A DNA stretch of 64,000 bases from JBDOQU01 sp039839375. GTDB taxonomy: Bacteria; Pseudomonadota; Alphaproteobacteria; DSM-16000; Inquilinaceae. Below the pieces are notes generated by a model. That model worked only from the letters and a program-made list of their open reading frames with translations. It ran no database searches and was not told the DNA's origin. Below are positions 17,412-26,478 of this stretch, piece by piece; positions within the stretch are counted from its first letter, which is position 1; every line of letters starts with the position of its first letter. The position numbers and the translations under genes are program-made. The DNA lies in contig NZ_JBDOQU010000003.1 of NCBI RefSeq assembly GCF_039839375.1, positions 280,289 through 344,288 of the forward strand. Reading direction: 5' to 3'.

Positions 17412-17970
17412 CGCCGTTGATCCTTTGAAGAAAGGTGATCCTCGTCTCTCCATAGCATCGCTCATCGCGGAGGGCGAAGCCCGGCGGCGGCGTGAAATCG
17501 TCCTCGCGCGCCGTCTCCACGACGCAGATGCAGTTTCGCGCCAGCCATCCGGTTTTCGCCAGCGCCGGCAGCGCCTTCTGGGCGAGCTCCTTGCCATAGG
17601 GCGGGTCCAGGAAGGCCAGCGTCGCCGGCTGCTTCGCCCTCGGCGGTCGGGCGGCGTCGGCGCGCAGCAGGGTGACCCGTCCTTCCTCCTTCAGCGCCGC
17701 GACGTTCTGACGGCCGAGCGTCAGCGACCGGGGATCGGTATCCATCAACGTCAGATGCTTCGCGCCCCGCGACAGGGCCTCCAGCCCCAGCGCGCCGGTG
17801 CCGCAGAAGGCGTCCAGCACGATGGCATCCGTCAGCGGGTCATCGGCCCAGCCGGCATGGGCCAGCATGTTGAACAGCGCCTCCCGCACCCGGTCGCCGG
17901 TCGGGCGCACGTCCTGCCCGGCAGGCGTCAGGAGCCGCCTGCCCCTATGAACGCCGCCGACGATCCGCAC
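17401..17970 (-). CDS. rsmD: 16S rRNA (guanine-966 N2)-methyltransferase
   Basis: SAM-dependent enzyme methylating G966 of 16S rRNA. The 189-residue reading begins at GTG 17970 (VRIVGGVHRGRRL, the standard N terminus). It shows RPTGDRVREALFNML, the SAM-binding VLDAFCGTGALGLEALSRGA and the catalytic FLDPPYGKE (DPPY). An upstream ATG would add 24 unrelated residues from the rluB frame. It overlaps the end of rluB by 26 bp and the start of the GFA gene by 11 bp, forming one operon rluB-rsmD-GFA. Confidence 0.93.
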   Translation of the reverse strand: MRIVGGVHRGRRLLTPAGQDVRPTGDRVREALFNMLAHAGWADDPLTDAIVLDAFCGTGALGLEALSRGAKHLTLMDTDPRSLTLGRQNVAALKEEGRVTLLRADAARPPRAKQPATLAFLDPPYGKELAQKALPALAKTGWLARNCICVVETAREDDFTPPPGFALRDERCYGETRITFLQRINGDGE

Positions 17971-18727
17971 GGGGCTTGTCGGGCTGGTCGAGGAACGCGC
18001 CGAGCTGGCTGCGCAGGACGTGGGACCTGATCTCCTCCACATCCCCGCGCTCCAGGCTGCCGAGTTGGAAGGGGCCGTAGGAGGTGCGGATCAGCCGGTT
18101 GACCGGATAGCCGAGCGCCTCCATGACCTTCCGGACTTCGCGGTTCTTGCCTTCCCGCAGCCCCACGGTCAGCCAGGCATTGTCGCCTTGCTGCCGGTCC
18201 AGCGCGGCGTCGATCGGGCCGTAGCGCAGGCCGGAGACGGTCATGCCGCCCGCGATCTCCGCCAGCTTCGCGGGGTCGACCCGCCCATGGACCCGGACCC
18301 GATAGCGCCTCACCCAGCCGGTCGCCGGCAATTCCAGATGCCGGGCCAGCGCGCCGTCATTGGTCAGCAGCAGCAGCCCTTCGCTGGCGATATCCAGCCG
18401 TCCGATGGAGACGACGCGGGGCATCGCCGGTGGCAGACGGTCGAACACGGTCGGCCGCCCGCGCTCGTCCCGGGCCGTCGTCACCAGCCCCGCCGGCTTG
18501 TGATAGCGCCACAGCCGCGTCGGCGTCTTGCCCGGCAGCGGCTTGCCGTCCACCACGACCGCGTCGGCCTCGGTCACCGTGACGGCCGGGGAGGTCAGCA
18601 CCGCGCCGTTCACGGCGACGCGGCCTTCCGCGATCCAGCGTTCGGCGTCGCGGCGGGAACAGAGGCCGGCCCGCGCCAGCACCTTCGCGATGCGGTCGCC
18701 GCCCTGGGCTTTCGTCTCTTCGGTCAT
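17945..18727 (-). CDS. rluB: 23S rRNA pseudouridine synthase, RluB/RsuA family
   Basis: Makes pseudouridine in 23S rRNA (position 2605 by analogy with RluB). In 260 residues an N-terminal S4 RNA-binding domain (RIAKVLARAGLCSRRDAERWIAEGRVAVNG) precedes the catalytic domain with YHKPAGLVTT and the signature GRLDIASEGLLLLTNDG containing the catalytic Asp. The exact target (rluB versus rsuA or rluE) is inferred from the family's usual pairing with rsmD. The C terminus is basic (RADRRRRS). Confidence 0.88.
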   Translation of the reverse strand: MTEETKAQGGDRIAKVLARAGLCSRRDAERWIAEGRVAVNGAVLTSPAVTVTEADAVVVDGKPLPGKTPTRLWRYHKPAGLVTTARDERGRPTVFDRLPPAMPRVVSIGRLDIASEGLLLLTNDGALARHLELPATGWVRRYRVRVHGRVDPAKLAEIAGGMTVSGLRYGPIDAALDRQQGDNAWLTVGLREGKNREVRKVMEALGYPVNRLIRTSYGPFQLGSLERGDVEEIRSHVLRSQLGAFLDQPDKPRADRRRRS

Positions 18728-18808
18728 GGGCGGGAGCTATCGCACGGAACGGAAGCCGCGCCAAGGCGGCTTGACCGCCTTCGGCGGGACGGGCAAAGGT
18801 CGCCGGCC

Positions 18809-19273
18809 ATGACGGACTTGCCCAACGACCAGACCTTCCTCGACCTCGCCTTCGCCGAAGCGGAGGCCGCCGCCGCGCGGCAGGAGGTGCCGATCGGCGC
18901 GGTGCTGGTGGAGGTTGAGACGGGCCGCGTCCTGGCCGCTTCGGGCAACAGGACGGAGGAACTGGCGGACCCGACCGCCCATGCGGAGATGCTGGCGATG
19001 CGGGCCGCCGCCTCGGCGCGCGGACGGCCGCGCCTGCCGGATTGCGACCTCTATGTCACGCTGGAACCATGCGCCATGTGTGCGGCAGCGATCAGCTTCG
19101 CCCGCATCCGCAGGGTCGTCTATGCGGCGTCCGATCCCAAGGGCGGGGCCGTGGAGAACGGGCCGCGATTCTTCACGCTGCCGACCTGCCACCATCGACC
19201 CTCGGTGGAGGCGGGCGCGCAGGCGGAACGGTCGGCGGACCTTTTACGCGCCTTCTTCCGCGCGCGCCGCTGA
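18809..19273 (+). CDS. tadA: tRNA(Arg) adenosine-34 deaminase
   Basis: Converts A34 to inosine in tRNA-Arg(ACG), essential in most bacteria. The 154 residues contain the catalytic HAE (PTAHAEMLAMRAA, about 56-58) and the zinc cysteines PCAMCAAAI (about 86-94). VPIGAVLV and NGPRFF are typical. ATG 18809 (MTDLPNDQTFLDLAF) is chosen from the conserved LALAEA-like N terminus. The gene is divergent from rluB, and its last 30 bases overlap the 3' end of purD on the other strand. Confidence 0.95.
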   Translation: MTDLPNDQTFLDLAFAEAEAAAARQEVPIGAVLVEVETGRVLAASGNRTEELADPTAHAEMLAMRAAASARGRPRLPDCDLYVTLEPCAMCAAAISFARIRRVVYAASDPKGGAVENGPRFFTLPTCHHRPSVEAGAQAERSADLLRAFFRARR

Positions 19274-20536
19274 CAGGGCGGCGGCCGCGATGTCGCGGCG
19301 GCAGAACCCTTCCGGCCAGTCGATCGCATCGACCGCGCGATAGGCGGCGTCCCTGGCCTCACCCAGCGTCGCACCCAGCGCCGTCACGCCCAGCACGCGC
19401 CCACCCGTCGCGACGATGCCGCCGTCATCGGTGGAGGCAGTGCCGGCATGGAAGATTGTCGCGCCGGTCTCCCCGGCTTTCTTCAACCCCTTGATCGGCG
19501 TCCCCTTGCGATAGGCGCCCGGATAGCCTTTCGACGCCATCACCACGACGATGGCCGCCTCGTCGCGCCAGCGCAGGTCGACAGTGGACAGCGCGCCGTC
19601 GGCGCTGGCGATCAGGGCGGGCAGGATGTCGCTCTTCAGCCGGACCATCAGCGCCTGGCATTCCGGATCGCCGAACCGGACGTTGTATTCCAGAAGCTTC
19701 GGCCCGTCGGGCGTCAGCATCAGCCCGGCATAGAGCACGCCCTTGAAGGGCGCGCCTTCCGCCTTCATCGCCGCCACCGTCGGCTCGATGATCTCCGCCA
19801 TCACCCGGCGCCGGAGGGCGTCGGTCAGCAGGGGAGAGGGGGAGAACGCGCCCATGCCACCGGTGTTCGGGCCTTCGTCATTGTCGTATGCGCGCTTGTG
19901 GTCCTGCGCGCCGGCCAGCGGAAGCACCGTCTCCCCGTCCGCCAGCACGAAGAAGCTCAACTCCGGCCCTGTCATGCATTCCTCGACGATGATCTCCGCC
20001 CCGGCCTCGCCGAACGATCCTTCTAGCAGGGCGGCGTCGATGGCCGCCTCCGCCTCCTCGACGCCCGCCGCGACGACGACGCCCTTGCCGGCGGCCAGCC
20101 CGTCGGCCTTGACCACGATCGGCGCGCCTTCCGCCCGAACATGCGCCTTGGCGGCTTCGGCGTCGGTGAAGGTGGCGTAGCGGGCGGTGGGGATGCCGTA
20201 GCGGGCGCAGAGGCCCTTCATGAAGGATTTGGAGCCCTCCAGCGCGGCTGCCGACGCCGACGGGCCGAACGCCTTCACGCCGGCCGCCGCCAGCCGGTCG
20301 ACCAGCCCCAGCACCAGCGGCTGCTCCGGCCCCACGACGACGAAGTCGATCGCCTTTTCCGACGCCAACACCACCAGCCCTTCGACATCGTCGGCCGCCA
20401 CGGGCAGGCATTCGGCGACCGCCGCGATGCCGGCATTGCCGGGCGCGCAATAGAGCCGGTCGCACAGCGGCGAGGCTTCTATCGCCCAGCAGAGAGCGTG
20501 TTCGCGCCCGCCCGATCCGACCACCAGGATGTTCAT
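19244..20536 (-). CDS. purD: phosphoribosylamine-glycine ligase (GAR synthetase)
   Basis: ATP-grasp ligase of purine synthesis, joining glycine to phosphoribosylamine. The 430-residue reading from ATG 20536 starts MNILVVGSGGREHALCWAI, the conserved N terminus. Further motifs are VVGPEQPLVLGLVDRL, FMKGLCARYGIPTARY, PIVVKADGLAAGKGVVVA, the ALPLAGAQDHKR-like segment LPLAGAQDHKRAYDNDEGPNTGGMGAFSP (PurD signature) and LLEYNVRFGDPECQ. It is divergent from xseA with a 72-bp gap. Confidence 0.96.
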   Translation of the reverse strand: MNILVVGSGGREHALCWAIEASPLCDRLYCAPGNAGIAAVAECLPVAADDVEGLVVLASEKAIDFVVVGPEQPLVLGLVDRLAAAGVKAFGPSASAAALEGSKSFMKGLCARYGIPTARYATFTDAEAAKAHVRAEGAPIVVKADGLAAGKGVVVAAGVEEAEAAIDAALLEGSFGEAGAEIIVEECMTGPELSFFVLADGETVLPLAGAQDHKRAYDNDEGPNTGGMGAFSPSPLLTDALRRRVMAEIIEPTVAAMKAEGAPFKGVLYAGLMLTPDGPKLLEYNVRFGDPECQALMVRLKSDILPALIASADGALSTVDLRWRDEAAIVVVMASKGYPGAYRKGTPIKGLKKAGETGATIFHAGTASTDDGGIVATGGRVLGVTALGATLGEARDAAYRAVDAIDWPEGFCRRDIAAAALSAARAEEGA

Positions 20537-20608
20537 TCGGCCCGTTCCTTCAATTGCCAAGGCTTGGCTTTACTAGAGGATGGGTCGGGGTTGTATCATG
20601 CGGCCATC

Positions 20609-22156
20609 ATGACGCAAGACACCGTTCCAACCAGGGGCGTCCGCCCCAACACGCCCGAATACACCGTCAGCGAAATCTCCACCGCCGTGAAACGAACAGT
20701 GGAGGACGGTTTCGCCCATGTCCGGGTGCGGGGAGAGATATCCCGGCCCAAGATGCCGGGATCGGGCCATCTCTACCTGACGCTGAAGGACGACGGCGCG
20801 GTGCTGGACGCCGTCTGCTGGCGCGGCTCCGTCTCCCGACTGTCGATCCGGCCCGAAGAGGGGATGGAAGTCATCTGCACCGGCCGGCTGACGACCTATG
20901 CCGGCCAGTCGAAATACCAGCTCGTGGTCGAACAGATGGAGCTGGCGGGCGAAGGCGCTCTCCTGAAGCTGCTGGAGGACCGTCGTCGCCGGCTGGCCTC
21001 CGAAGGCCTGTTCGACGAAGCCCGCAAGCAGCGCCTGCCCTTCCTGCCGGATGTCATCGGCGTCGTCACCTCGCCCACCGGCGCGGTCATCCGGGACATA
21101 TTGCACCGGCTGGAGGAACGGTTTCCCCGCCATGTCCTGTTGTGGCCGGTGCCGGTCCAGGGGCAGGGCGCGGCGGAGAAGATCGCGGCGGCTATCGAAG
21201 GCTTCAACGCGCTGCCGCAAGGCGGCGTGCCGCGTCCGGACGTCCTGATCGTGGCGCGCGGCGGCGGCAGCCTTGAAGACCTGATGGCGTTCAATGAGGA
21301 GATCGTGGTCCGCGCGGCGGCGGCCAGCGCCATTCCGCTGATTTCCGCCGTCGGGCATGAGACCGACACCACGCTGATCGACCATGCCGCCGACCGTCGC
21401 GCCCCGACGCCGACGGCGGCGGCCGAGATGGCGGTGCCGGTCCGGAACGACCTTCTGGTCGCCATCCGGGACCGGCAGGTGCGGATGCTGGGCGGGCTGA
21501 GCCGGTTGGTGGCCGAACGCCGGATGCGGGTCGAGGGGCTGGGGCGCGGTCTGGGCGACCCGGCGCGCCTGCTGGAAGGGGCTTCGCAGCGTCTGGACGA
21601 CCGCTCGGAGCGGCTGGCGCGTTGCCTGCCGGTGCTTCTGGACCGTCGGCGGGGCGCGCTGGCCGAAGCGTCGGCCCGCCTGCGCCATCCGCGCCAGCAA
21701 CTCGCGGAGGCCGAACGGCATCTCCGCCAGCTTGGCCACCGGCTATCCTCGGCGGGATACGGTTCGATGACCCGGCATCGCCAGCGGTTCGAGGGCACCG
21801 CGCGCCTTTCCCCGCATCCGATGAAGCGCGCCATCGCGGATGGCGCCCGGCGGCTGGGCGAATCCGGCAGCCGCCTGCCGGAAATCGTGGCGCGCCGACT
21901 CGACCGGCTGGACGAACGGCTGAAGGGTCAGGGGAAGCTTCTGGTGAGCTACTCGTATGAAGGCGTGCTGGAACGCGGCTTCGCCATCGTCCATGATGAT
22001 CGGGGCGACATCGTCGACAGCCGCGCCAAGACATCGCCCGGCAAGCAGGTGACGCTGGAGTTCGCGGACGGCAAGGTCGGCGCGGTGGTGGCCGGGGGAG
22101 CCGTGCCGGAGCGGCGGCGGCCAGCCCCCGCGCCGAAGCAGGGGACGCTGCTTTAG
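20609..22156 (+). CDS. xseA: exodeoxyribonuclease VII large subunit
   Basis: Catalytic large subunit that degrades single-stranded DNA in both directions. The 515 residues contain an N-terminal OB fold (YTVSEISTAVKRTVEDGF, VRVRGEISRPKMPGSGHLYLTLKD), then the catalytic core with VIGVVTSPTGAVIRDI, ARGGGSLEDLMAFNEE and SAVGHETDTTLIDHAADRRAPTPTAAAE, and a long helical C-terminal half rich in Arg and Leu, normal for XseA. The small subunit xseB is not in the window. The stop overlaps lpxK by 4 bp on the opposite strand. Confidence 0.96.
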   Translation: MTQDTVPTRGVRPNTPEYTVSEISTAVKRTVEDGFAHVRVRGEISRPKMPGSGHLYLTLKDDGAVLDAVCWRGSVSRLSIRPEEGMEVICTGRLTTYAGQSKYQLVVEQMELAGEGALLKLLEDRRRRLASEGLFDEARKQRLPFLPDVIGVVTSPTGAVIRDILHRLEERFPRHVLLWPVPVQGQGAAEKIAAAIEGFNALPQGGVPRPDVLIVARGGGSLEDLMAFNEEIVVRAAAASAIPLISAVGHETDTTLIDHAADRRAPTPTAAAEMAVPVRNDLLVAIRDRQVRMLGGLSRLVAERRMRVEGLGRGLGDPARLLEGASQRLDDRSERLARCLPVLLDRRRGALAEASARLRHPRQQLAEAERHLRQLGHRLSSAGYGSMTRHRQRFEGTARLSPHPMKRAIADGARRLGESGSRLPEIVARRLDRLDERLKGQGKLLVSYSYEGVLERGFAIVHDDRGDIVDSRAKTSPGKQVTLEFADGKVGAVVAGGAVPERRRPAPAPKQGTLL

Positions 22157-23124
22157 GGCAGCAGCGGTTCCAGCAGCCGGTCGACCGCGCCATCGTCCGA
22201 CCATGAGACGCGGACGGGCAGAGTCCGGACCATCGGCCGCGCGTCGGGCGGCAGGCGGGCGCGGTCTTTCGTCGTCGTCACCAGCACGGCCTTGGCCCGG
22301 TTCGCGAGGTCGACCATCCGCATGATCTCGTCCGCCTCATAGCGATGATGATCGCCGAAGGCGAATTCGGCGGTCGGCCTTGCGCCGAGAGCCTTCAGCG
22401 TGGCGAAGAACTTCTCCGGCCGGCCGATGCCCGCAAAGGCGACCACCGGCGTTCCGCGCAGCCAGCCGGCATCGCCGTCTGGGACCAGCCGGCCGAACAG
22501 GACCGGCAGCTCCCACTCCTCGGCAAGCGCGCCGACGCCCGCCCGGTCGTCGCCCATCACCGCCAGCGCCGAGGCGCGCCCCAGCCCGTCGGCCAGCGGC
22601 TCGCGCAGCGGCCCTGCCGGGATCAGCCTGCCGTTCCCGAAGCCGGTCTCACCGTCGACGACGACCAAGGATACATCCTTGGCAAGGGCCGGGTTCTGGA
22701 AGCCGTCATCCATGACCAGCACCGTCGCGCCGGCGTCGATCGCAGCCTTCGCGCCGGCGGCGCGATCGCGCGCGACCCAGGTCGGCGCGGCTTCGGCCAG
22801 CAACAGCGGCTCGTCACCGACATCCGTTGCCTCATGCCGGCCGGGATCGACCATGACCGGCCCCTTCATCCGGCCGCCATAGCCCCGGCTGAGGAAATGC
22901 GGCTCCAGCCCCATGGCGCGCAGCCGAAGGGCGAGGGAAAGGGCGACCGGAGTCTTCCCCGCGCCGCCGGCGGTCAGATTGCCGATGCACAGCACCGGGA
23001 CTTCCGCCCGCCAGGGCTTCGCCGTCTGTCGTCGCCACCGCCCGATCCGCCCATAGGCCGCGCCCAGCGGGGAAAGCGCGGTCGCGACCGCGTTGGGGGA
23101 TCGCCAGAAGGAGGGAGCCTTCAT
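22153..23124 (-). CDS. lpxK: tetraacyldisaccharide 4'-kinase
   Basis: Inner-membrane kinase adding the 4'-phosphate to lipid A precursor. The 323-residue protein shows an N-terminal hydrophobic/basic region, the P-loop CIGNLTAGGAGKTPVALSLA (about 46-65) and DDGFQNPALAKD, the conserved DDGxQ motif. Length is normal. Its start overlaps the end of waaA by 4 bp (23121-23124), giving a waaA-lpxK operon for lipid A/Kdo assembly. Confidence 0.95.
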   Translation of the reverse strand: MKAPSFWRSPNAVATALSPLGAAYGRIGRWRRQTAKPWRAEVPVLCIGNLTAGGAGKTPVALSLALRLRAMGLEPHFLSRGYGGRMKGPVMVDPGRHEATDVGDEPLLLAEAAPTWVARDRAAGAKAAIDAGATVLVMDDGFQNPALAKDVSLVVVDGETGFGNGRLIPAGPLREPLADGLGRASALAVMGDDRAGVGALAEEWELPVLFGRLVPDGDAGWLRGTPVVAFAGIGRPEKFFATLKALGARPTAEFAFGDHHRYEADEIMRMVDLANRAKAVLVTTTKDRARLPPDARPMVRTLPVRVSWSDDGAVDRLLEPLLP

Positions 23125-24386
23125 CGCGGCGCTTCCGCGCGGTTCAGAAGCGGCGCGATCTCAGCCATCACCTCGTCCAGCAGGCCGCGCCGCCTGTCGG
23201 CGACCGCGCGAGCCGCGGCGGCCATGCTTGCCCGGTCCTCCGGCCGGCGGAGCAGCCCGTCCACGGCCTCCGCCAGACCGGCGGAACCGTCCAGCAGGAT
23301 CGCGCCGCCGGCCTCCGCCAGTTCGGCCGTGATCTCCGAGAAGTTGGTCATATGCGGCCCCAGCACCAGCGCGGAGCCGAGCTGGGCCGCCTCGATCGGG
23401 TTGTGTCCGCCATGGGGAACGAGGGAGCCGCCGATGAGCGTGATCGGGGCCAGCCGCAGGAACAGGCCCATCTCCCCCAACGTGTCGGCGACATGGATCG
23501 GCCCGTCGGGCGCTTCCCCCCGGCTGCGCAGCGTCACGCCGATCTCCGAGGCCAGAACGGCGACATCGCCGCCGCGTCCGGGATGCCTGGGCATCAGGAT
23601 GGTCAGCAGGTCCGGCCACCGCTCCGAGAGCGCCCGGTGAGCCTCCAGCGCCATCTCCTCCTCGCCCGGATGGGTGCTGGCCGCCAACCAGACCGGCCGT
23701 CCGTCGATGGCGTCCCTCAAGGCCGCGACCTCCGCCTCGTCTGCGTCGGGCGGGGCGGAGGTGAATTTCAGGTTGCCGGCCGGCCCGATCCGGCGCGCGC
23801 CCAGCGCCCGGAACTTCTCCCCCTCCGCCGGCCCCCAGGGAAGGATCACGTCGAAGGCGGACAGAAGCGCCCTGATCGGGCCGGGAAAGCGCCGCCAGCG
23901 GGCGAGGGAGGAAGCGGACATCCTGGCGTTCACCATCGCCGCCGGGATCGCGCGGTCGCGGATCTCCGTCAGCAGGTTGGGCCAGATCTCGCTCTCCACC
24001 CAGATCACCAGATCGGGCCGCCAATGATCCAGGAAGGTCCGGGCGTAGTCCCGCCGGTCCACCGGGACGAACTGGTGAAAGGCGCGGTCCGGCAGCCTCC
24101 CCTCCATCAGCCGGGCGGAGGTGAGCGTGCCCGTGGTCAGCAGCACCGACAGGTCCGGATTGTCGTCCAGCAGCCGGCCGATTAGCGCCTGGACCGACAG
24201 CGCCTCCCCGACGCTGGCCCCGTGAATCCAGACGAGGCGGCCCTCCGGCCGCGGCTTCGACGGCCGGCCCAGCCTTTCGGGCCGGCGCGACTCATCCTCC
24301 TTGCCGGCGGCGGTGCGGCGTCTCAGCAGCAGGGGGATGAAGGGACCGGCGACCCCGGTGACCAGACGATAGATCGGATAGAACAT
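23121..24386 (-). CDS. waaA: 3-deoxy-D-manno-octulosonic acid (Kdo) transferase
   Basis: Transfers Kdo from CMP-Kdo to lipid IVA on the cytoplasmic face of the inner membrane. The 421-residue reading from ATG 24386 begins MFYPIYRLVTGVAGPFIPLLLRR, an N-terminal membrane anchor. The acceptor-side motif VWIHGASVGEALS holds the catalytic Glu. The C-terminal half has the usual GGSLVPHGGHNPIEAAQLGSALVLGPHMTNF sequence, diagnostic of KdtA/WaaA. An in-frame ATG at 24425 is possible but extends beyond the conserved start. Confidence 0.95.
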   Translation of the reverse strand: MFYPIYRLVTGVAGPFIPLLLRRRTAAGKEDESRRPERLGRPSKPRPEGRLVWIHGASVGEALSVQALIGRLLDDNPDLSVLLTTGTLTSARLMEGRLPDRAFHQFVPVDRRDYARTFLDHWRPDLVIWVESEIWPNLLTEIRDRAIPAAMVNARMSASSLARWRRFPGPIRALLSAFDVILPWGPAEGEKFRALGARRIGPAGNLKFTSAPPDADEAEVAALRDAIDGRPVWLAASTHPGEEEMALEAHRALSERWPDLLTILMPRHPGRGGDVAVLASEIGVTLRSRGEAPDGPIHVADTLGEMGLFLRLAPITLIGGSLVPHGGHNPIEAAQLGSALVLGPHMTNFSEITAELAEAGGAILLDGSAGLAEAVDGLLRRPEDRASMAAAARAVADRRRGLLDEVMAEIAPLLNRAEAPR

Positions 24387-24472
24387 CACGCCACGGGAGC
24401 GAAGGCAGCCGGGCGACGCGCGCAATGCCGCCGCCGATGGAGGCGCACGCTAGCATGACGGCCGGAGGCCGG

Positions 24473-25516
24473 CTACCGGCAGGGTTGCAGGTGGCCTGCG
24501 AATTCGGCGGCCGAGGCGGTCCATGACCATTTCAGCGCGTAGCGCCGGCAGGCCTGCCGGTCGAGCGACAGTGCGCGTTGGATCGCCCTTCCCAGATCCT
24601 GGTCCAGGCATCCGACATTCGGATTCTGGATCACGTCGGCGGGGCCGCGCACCGGATAGGCCGCGACCGGCACGCCGCAGGCCAGCGCCTCCAGCATCAC
24701 CAGGCCGAACGTGTCGGTCAGCGAGGGGAAGACGAAGACATCCGCCGCCGCATAATGGCGGGCGAGTTCCGGCCCATGTTTCGCGCCCAGAAAGATTGCG
24801 CCCGGGAACCGGGCCTCCAGATCGGCGCGGAGCGGCCCGTCGCCGACAACGACCTTCGTGCCGGGCGTCTCCAGTTTCAGGAACGCCTCGATATTCTTCT
24901 CCACCGCCAGCCGTCCGACGAACATCTGGATCGGGCGCGGCAGGTCGAGCGGTACCGGGTCGTCCGGCGTGAACAGATCCGTGTCGACGCCCCGGACCCA
25001 CCGGACGATGTTCCGGAATCCGCGGTCCGCCAGCGTCCGCTCCATCGTGTCGGTCGAGACCATGACCGCCGTCGCCGGCCCGTGGAAGCGGCGCAGCACG
25101 GCGTAGCTCCAGGATAGCGGGATGCGCGTCCGCAGGTTCACATATTCGGCGAACATGGTGTGGAAGGATGTCGTGAAGGGCCGGTTGTGGCGCAGGCACC
25201 ATTTCCGCGCGCCCCAGCCCAGCGGGCCTTCCGTCGCGATATGGACCGCGTCGGGGGCGGCGGCCTCCATCATCGGCGGCAGGGCGCGGCCGACGCCCAG
25301 TGCGATCGGGATTTCCGGATAGGTGGGCAGCGGCCGCGTCCTGAACCGGTCGGGGCCGATGACCTCCACCCTATGGCCCAGAAGCTCCAGATGCCGAACC
25401 GTCGCCTCCAGCGTGCGCACCACGCCGTTGACCTGCGGCTTCCAGGCGTCGCTGACGATCAGGATCTTCAAGGGCAGGGCGGCAGGCGCTTCGGCGGTCT
25501 CAAGAAGGGCCGTCAT
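24473..25516 (-). CDS. GT4-type glycosyltransferase, Agt-like glycolipid synthase candidate
   Basis: A 347-residue two-domain GT-B glycosyltransferase. N-terminal features are ILIVSDAWKPQVNGVVRTLE and TEGPLGWGARKWC; the C-terminal nucleotide-sugar domain has FVGRLAVEKNIEAFL and FPSLTDTFGLVMLEALACGVPVAAYP, with the usual E-x7-E type motif. This profile is that of enzymes glycosylating diacylglycerol or mannosylating lipids (Agt, SqdX, MgtA). Its start overlaps the stop of the upstream metallophosphoesterase by 4 bp (ATGA). In alphaproteobacteria that pair, PlcP-Agt, replaces phospholipids by glycolipids when phosphate is scarce; the assignment here rests on context. Confidence 0.75.
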   Translation of the reverse strand: MTALLETAEAPAALPLKILIVSDAWKPQVNGVVRTLEATVRHLELLGHRVEVIGPDRFRTRPLPTYPEIPIALGVGRALPPMMEAAAPDAVHIATEGPLGWGARKWCLRHNRPFTTSFHTMFAEYVNLRTRIPLSWSYAVLRRFHGPATAVMVSTDTMERTLADRGFRNIVRWVRGVDTDLFTPDDPVPLDLPRPIQMFVGRLAVEKNIEAFLKLETPGTKVVVGDGPLRADLEARFPGAIFLGAKHGPELARHYAAADVFVFPSLTDTFGLVMLEALACGVPVAAYPVRGPADVIQNPNVGCLDQDLGRAIQRALSLDRQACRRYALKWSWTASAAEFAGHLQPCR

Positions 25517-26316
25517 GCGGCGGCCTTCCGGGCAGCGGGAAGAAGAGTGATAGCCTTCGTCTGTTCGATGCCGGTCCAGCGCAGGATCTCCATCTCGCCG
25601 CTCTCGTGCTCGACCAGCGCCGTGCAGCTTTCGACCCAGTCGCCGTCATTGCAGTAGAGAATGCCGCGCATGTCCTTGATCTCGGCCGTATGGATATGGC
25701 CGCAGACCACGCCGTCGACGCCGTGGCGGCGCGCTTCCTCGCTGAGCGCGGTTTCGAACCGGCCGACGAACTCCACCGCCTTCTTGGTGCGGTGCTTCAG
25801 GTAGGCGGAGAGGGACCAGTAGGAGAAGCCGAACCGCCGCCGGACCGCGTTCACCAGCGTGTTGGCCGCCAGCAGCATGACGTAGGCCCTATCGCCGATA
25901 TGGGCCAGCCATCTGGCGTACTTCACCACCACGTCGAACTGGTCGCCATGGATGACCAGGTAGCGTCGCCCATCCGCGCCGGTGTGGATCGCCTCGTCTA
26001 CGATCTCCACCTCGCCGAAATTCTGGCCCAGGAACTGGCGCCCGAACTCGTCATGGTTACCGGGCAGGAAATAGACCTTGGTGCCCTTCCGCGCCTTGCG
26101 CAGCAGCTTCTGGATCACGTCGTTATGGGCCTGGGGCCAGTACCAGTTCTTCTTCAGCCGCCAGCCATCGACGATGTCGCCGACCAGATAGAGCGTCTCG
26201 CATTCGGTGCGCTTCAGGAAATCCAGAAGCAGGCCGGCCTGGCAGGCCTTGGTGCCCAGATGCACGTCGGAGATCCAGATCGTGCGGTAGCGGTCGACTG
26301 TATCGGATCGCGACAT
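25513..26316 (-). CDS. metallophosphoesterase, PlcP-type phospholipase C candidate (LpxH/COG2908-like)
   Basis: A 267-residue binuclear metallophosphoesterase: SDVHLG (about 16-21), VGDIVDGW (about 45-52), GNHDEFG (about 86-92), HGDQFD (about 123-128) and CGHIHTAEI supply the metal ligands. It is often annotated as UDP-2,3-diacylglucosamine hydrolase, but the length, the CNDGDWVESCTALVEH tail and coupling to a glycosyltransferase fit PlcP, which turns membrane phospholipids into diacylglycerol. ATG 26316 follows AAGGGGAA; the upstream extension to 26379 lies in AT-rich non-coding DNA. Which reaction it performs is inference. Confidence 0.75.
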   Translation of the reverse strand: MSRSDTVDRYRTIWISDVHLGTKACQAGLLLDFLKRTECETLYLVGDIVDGWRLKKNWYWPQAHNDVIQKLLRKARKGTKVYFLPGNHDEFGRQFLGQNFGEVEIVDEAIHTGADGRRYLVIHGDQFDVVVKYARWLAHIGDRAYVMLLAANTLVNAVRRRFGFSYWSLSAYLKHRTKKAVEFVGRFETALSEEARRHGVDGVVCGHIHTAEIKDMRGILYCNDGDWVESCTALVEHESGEMEILRWTGIEQTKAITLLPAARKAAA

Positions 26317-26478
26317 GGGTTCCCCTTCACACACAATATCCAGTGGCCCGGATATACAGTTGAGGAAAAATATTGACAATCATGGGAATAGTTATTTGAT
26401 GTGTAGAGACGAAATCTTCTTTCCGATGAAATAATTTCATCCGATTTACTTTATCGATCTGTAGTCAAAGCATCACAA
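26317..26478. promoter_or_regulatory. AT-rich divergent regulatory region with a perfect 17-bp palindrome
   Basis: The gap between the divergent phosphoesterase and kinase genes is strikingly AT-rich. At 26425-26441 lies a perfect inverted repeat, GATGAAAT-A-ATTTCATC. TTGACA at 26373-26378, with TTTGAT 16 nt later, is a possible plus-strand promoter. CTGTAGTCAAAGCATCAC (26460-26477) weakly resembles a Pho box half-site pair, but the match is poor. Operator function is inference. Confidence 0.5.

Noticed and set aside
25513..26316. Calling the phosphoesterase LpxH outright
   Set aside because: Motifs are shared by LpxH and PlcP; tail sequence and coupling to a glycosyltransferase favour PlcP, so no symbol was given.
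26460..26477. Pho box upstream of the DAG kinase gene
   Set aside because: Only partial agreement with CTGTCAT-N4-CTGTCAT; left as a remark, not a site.
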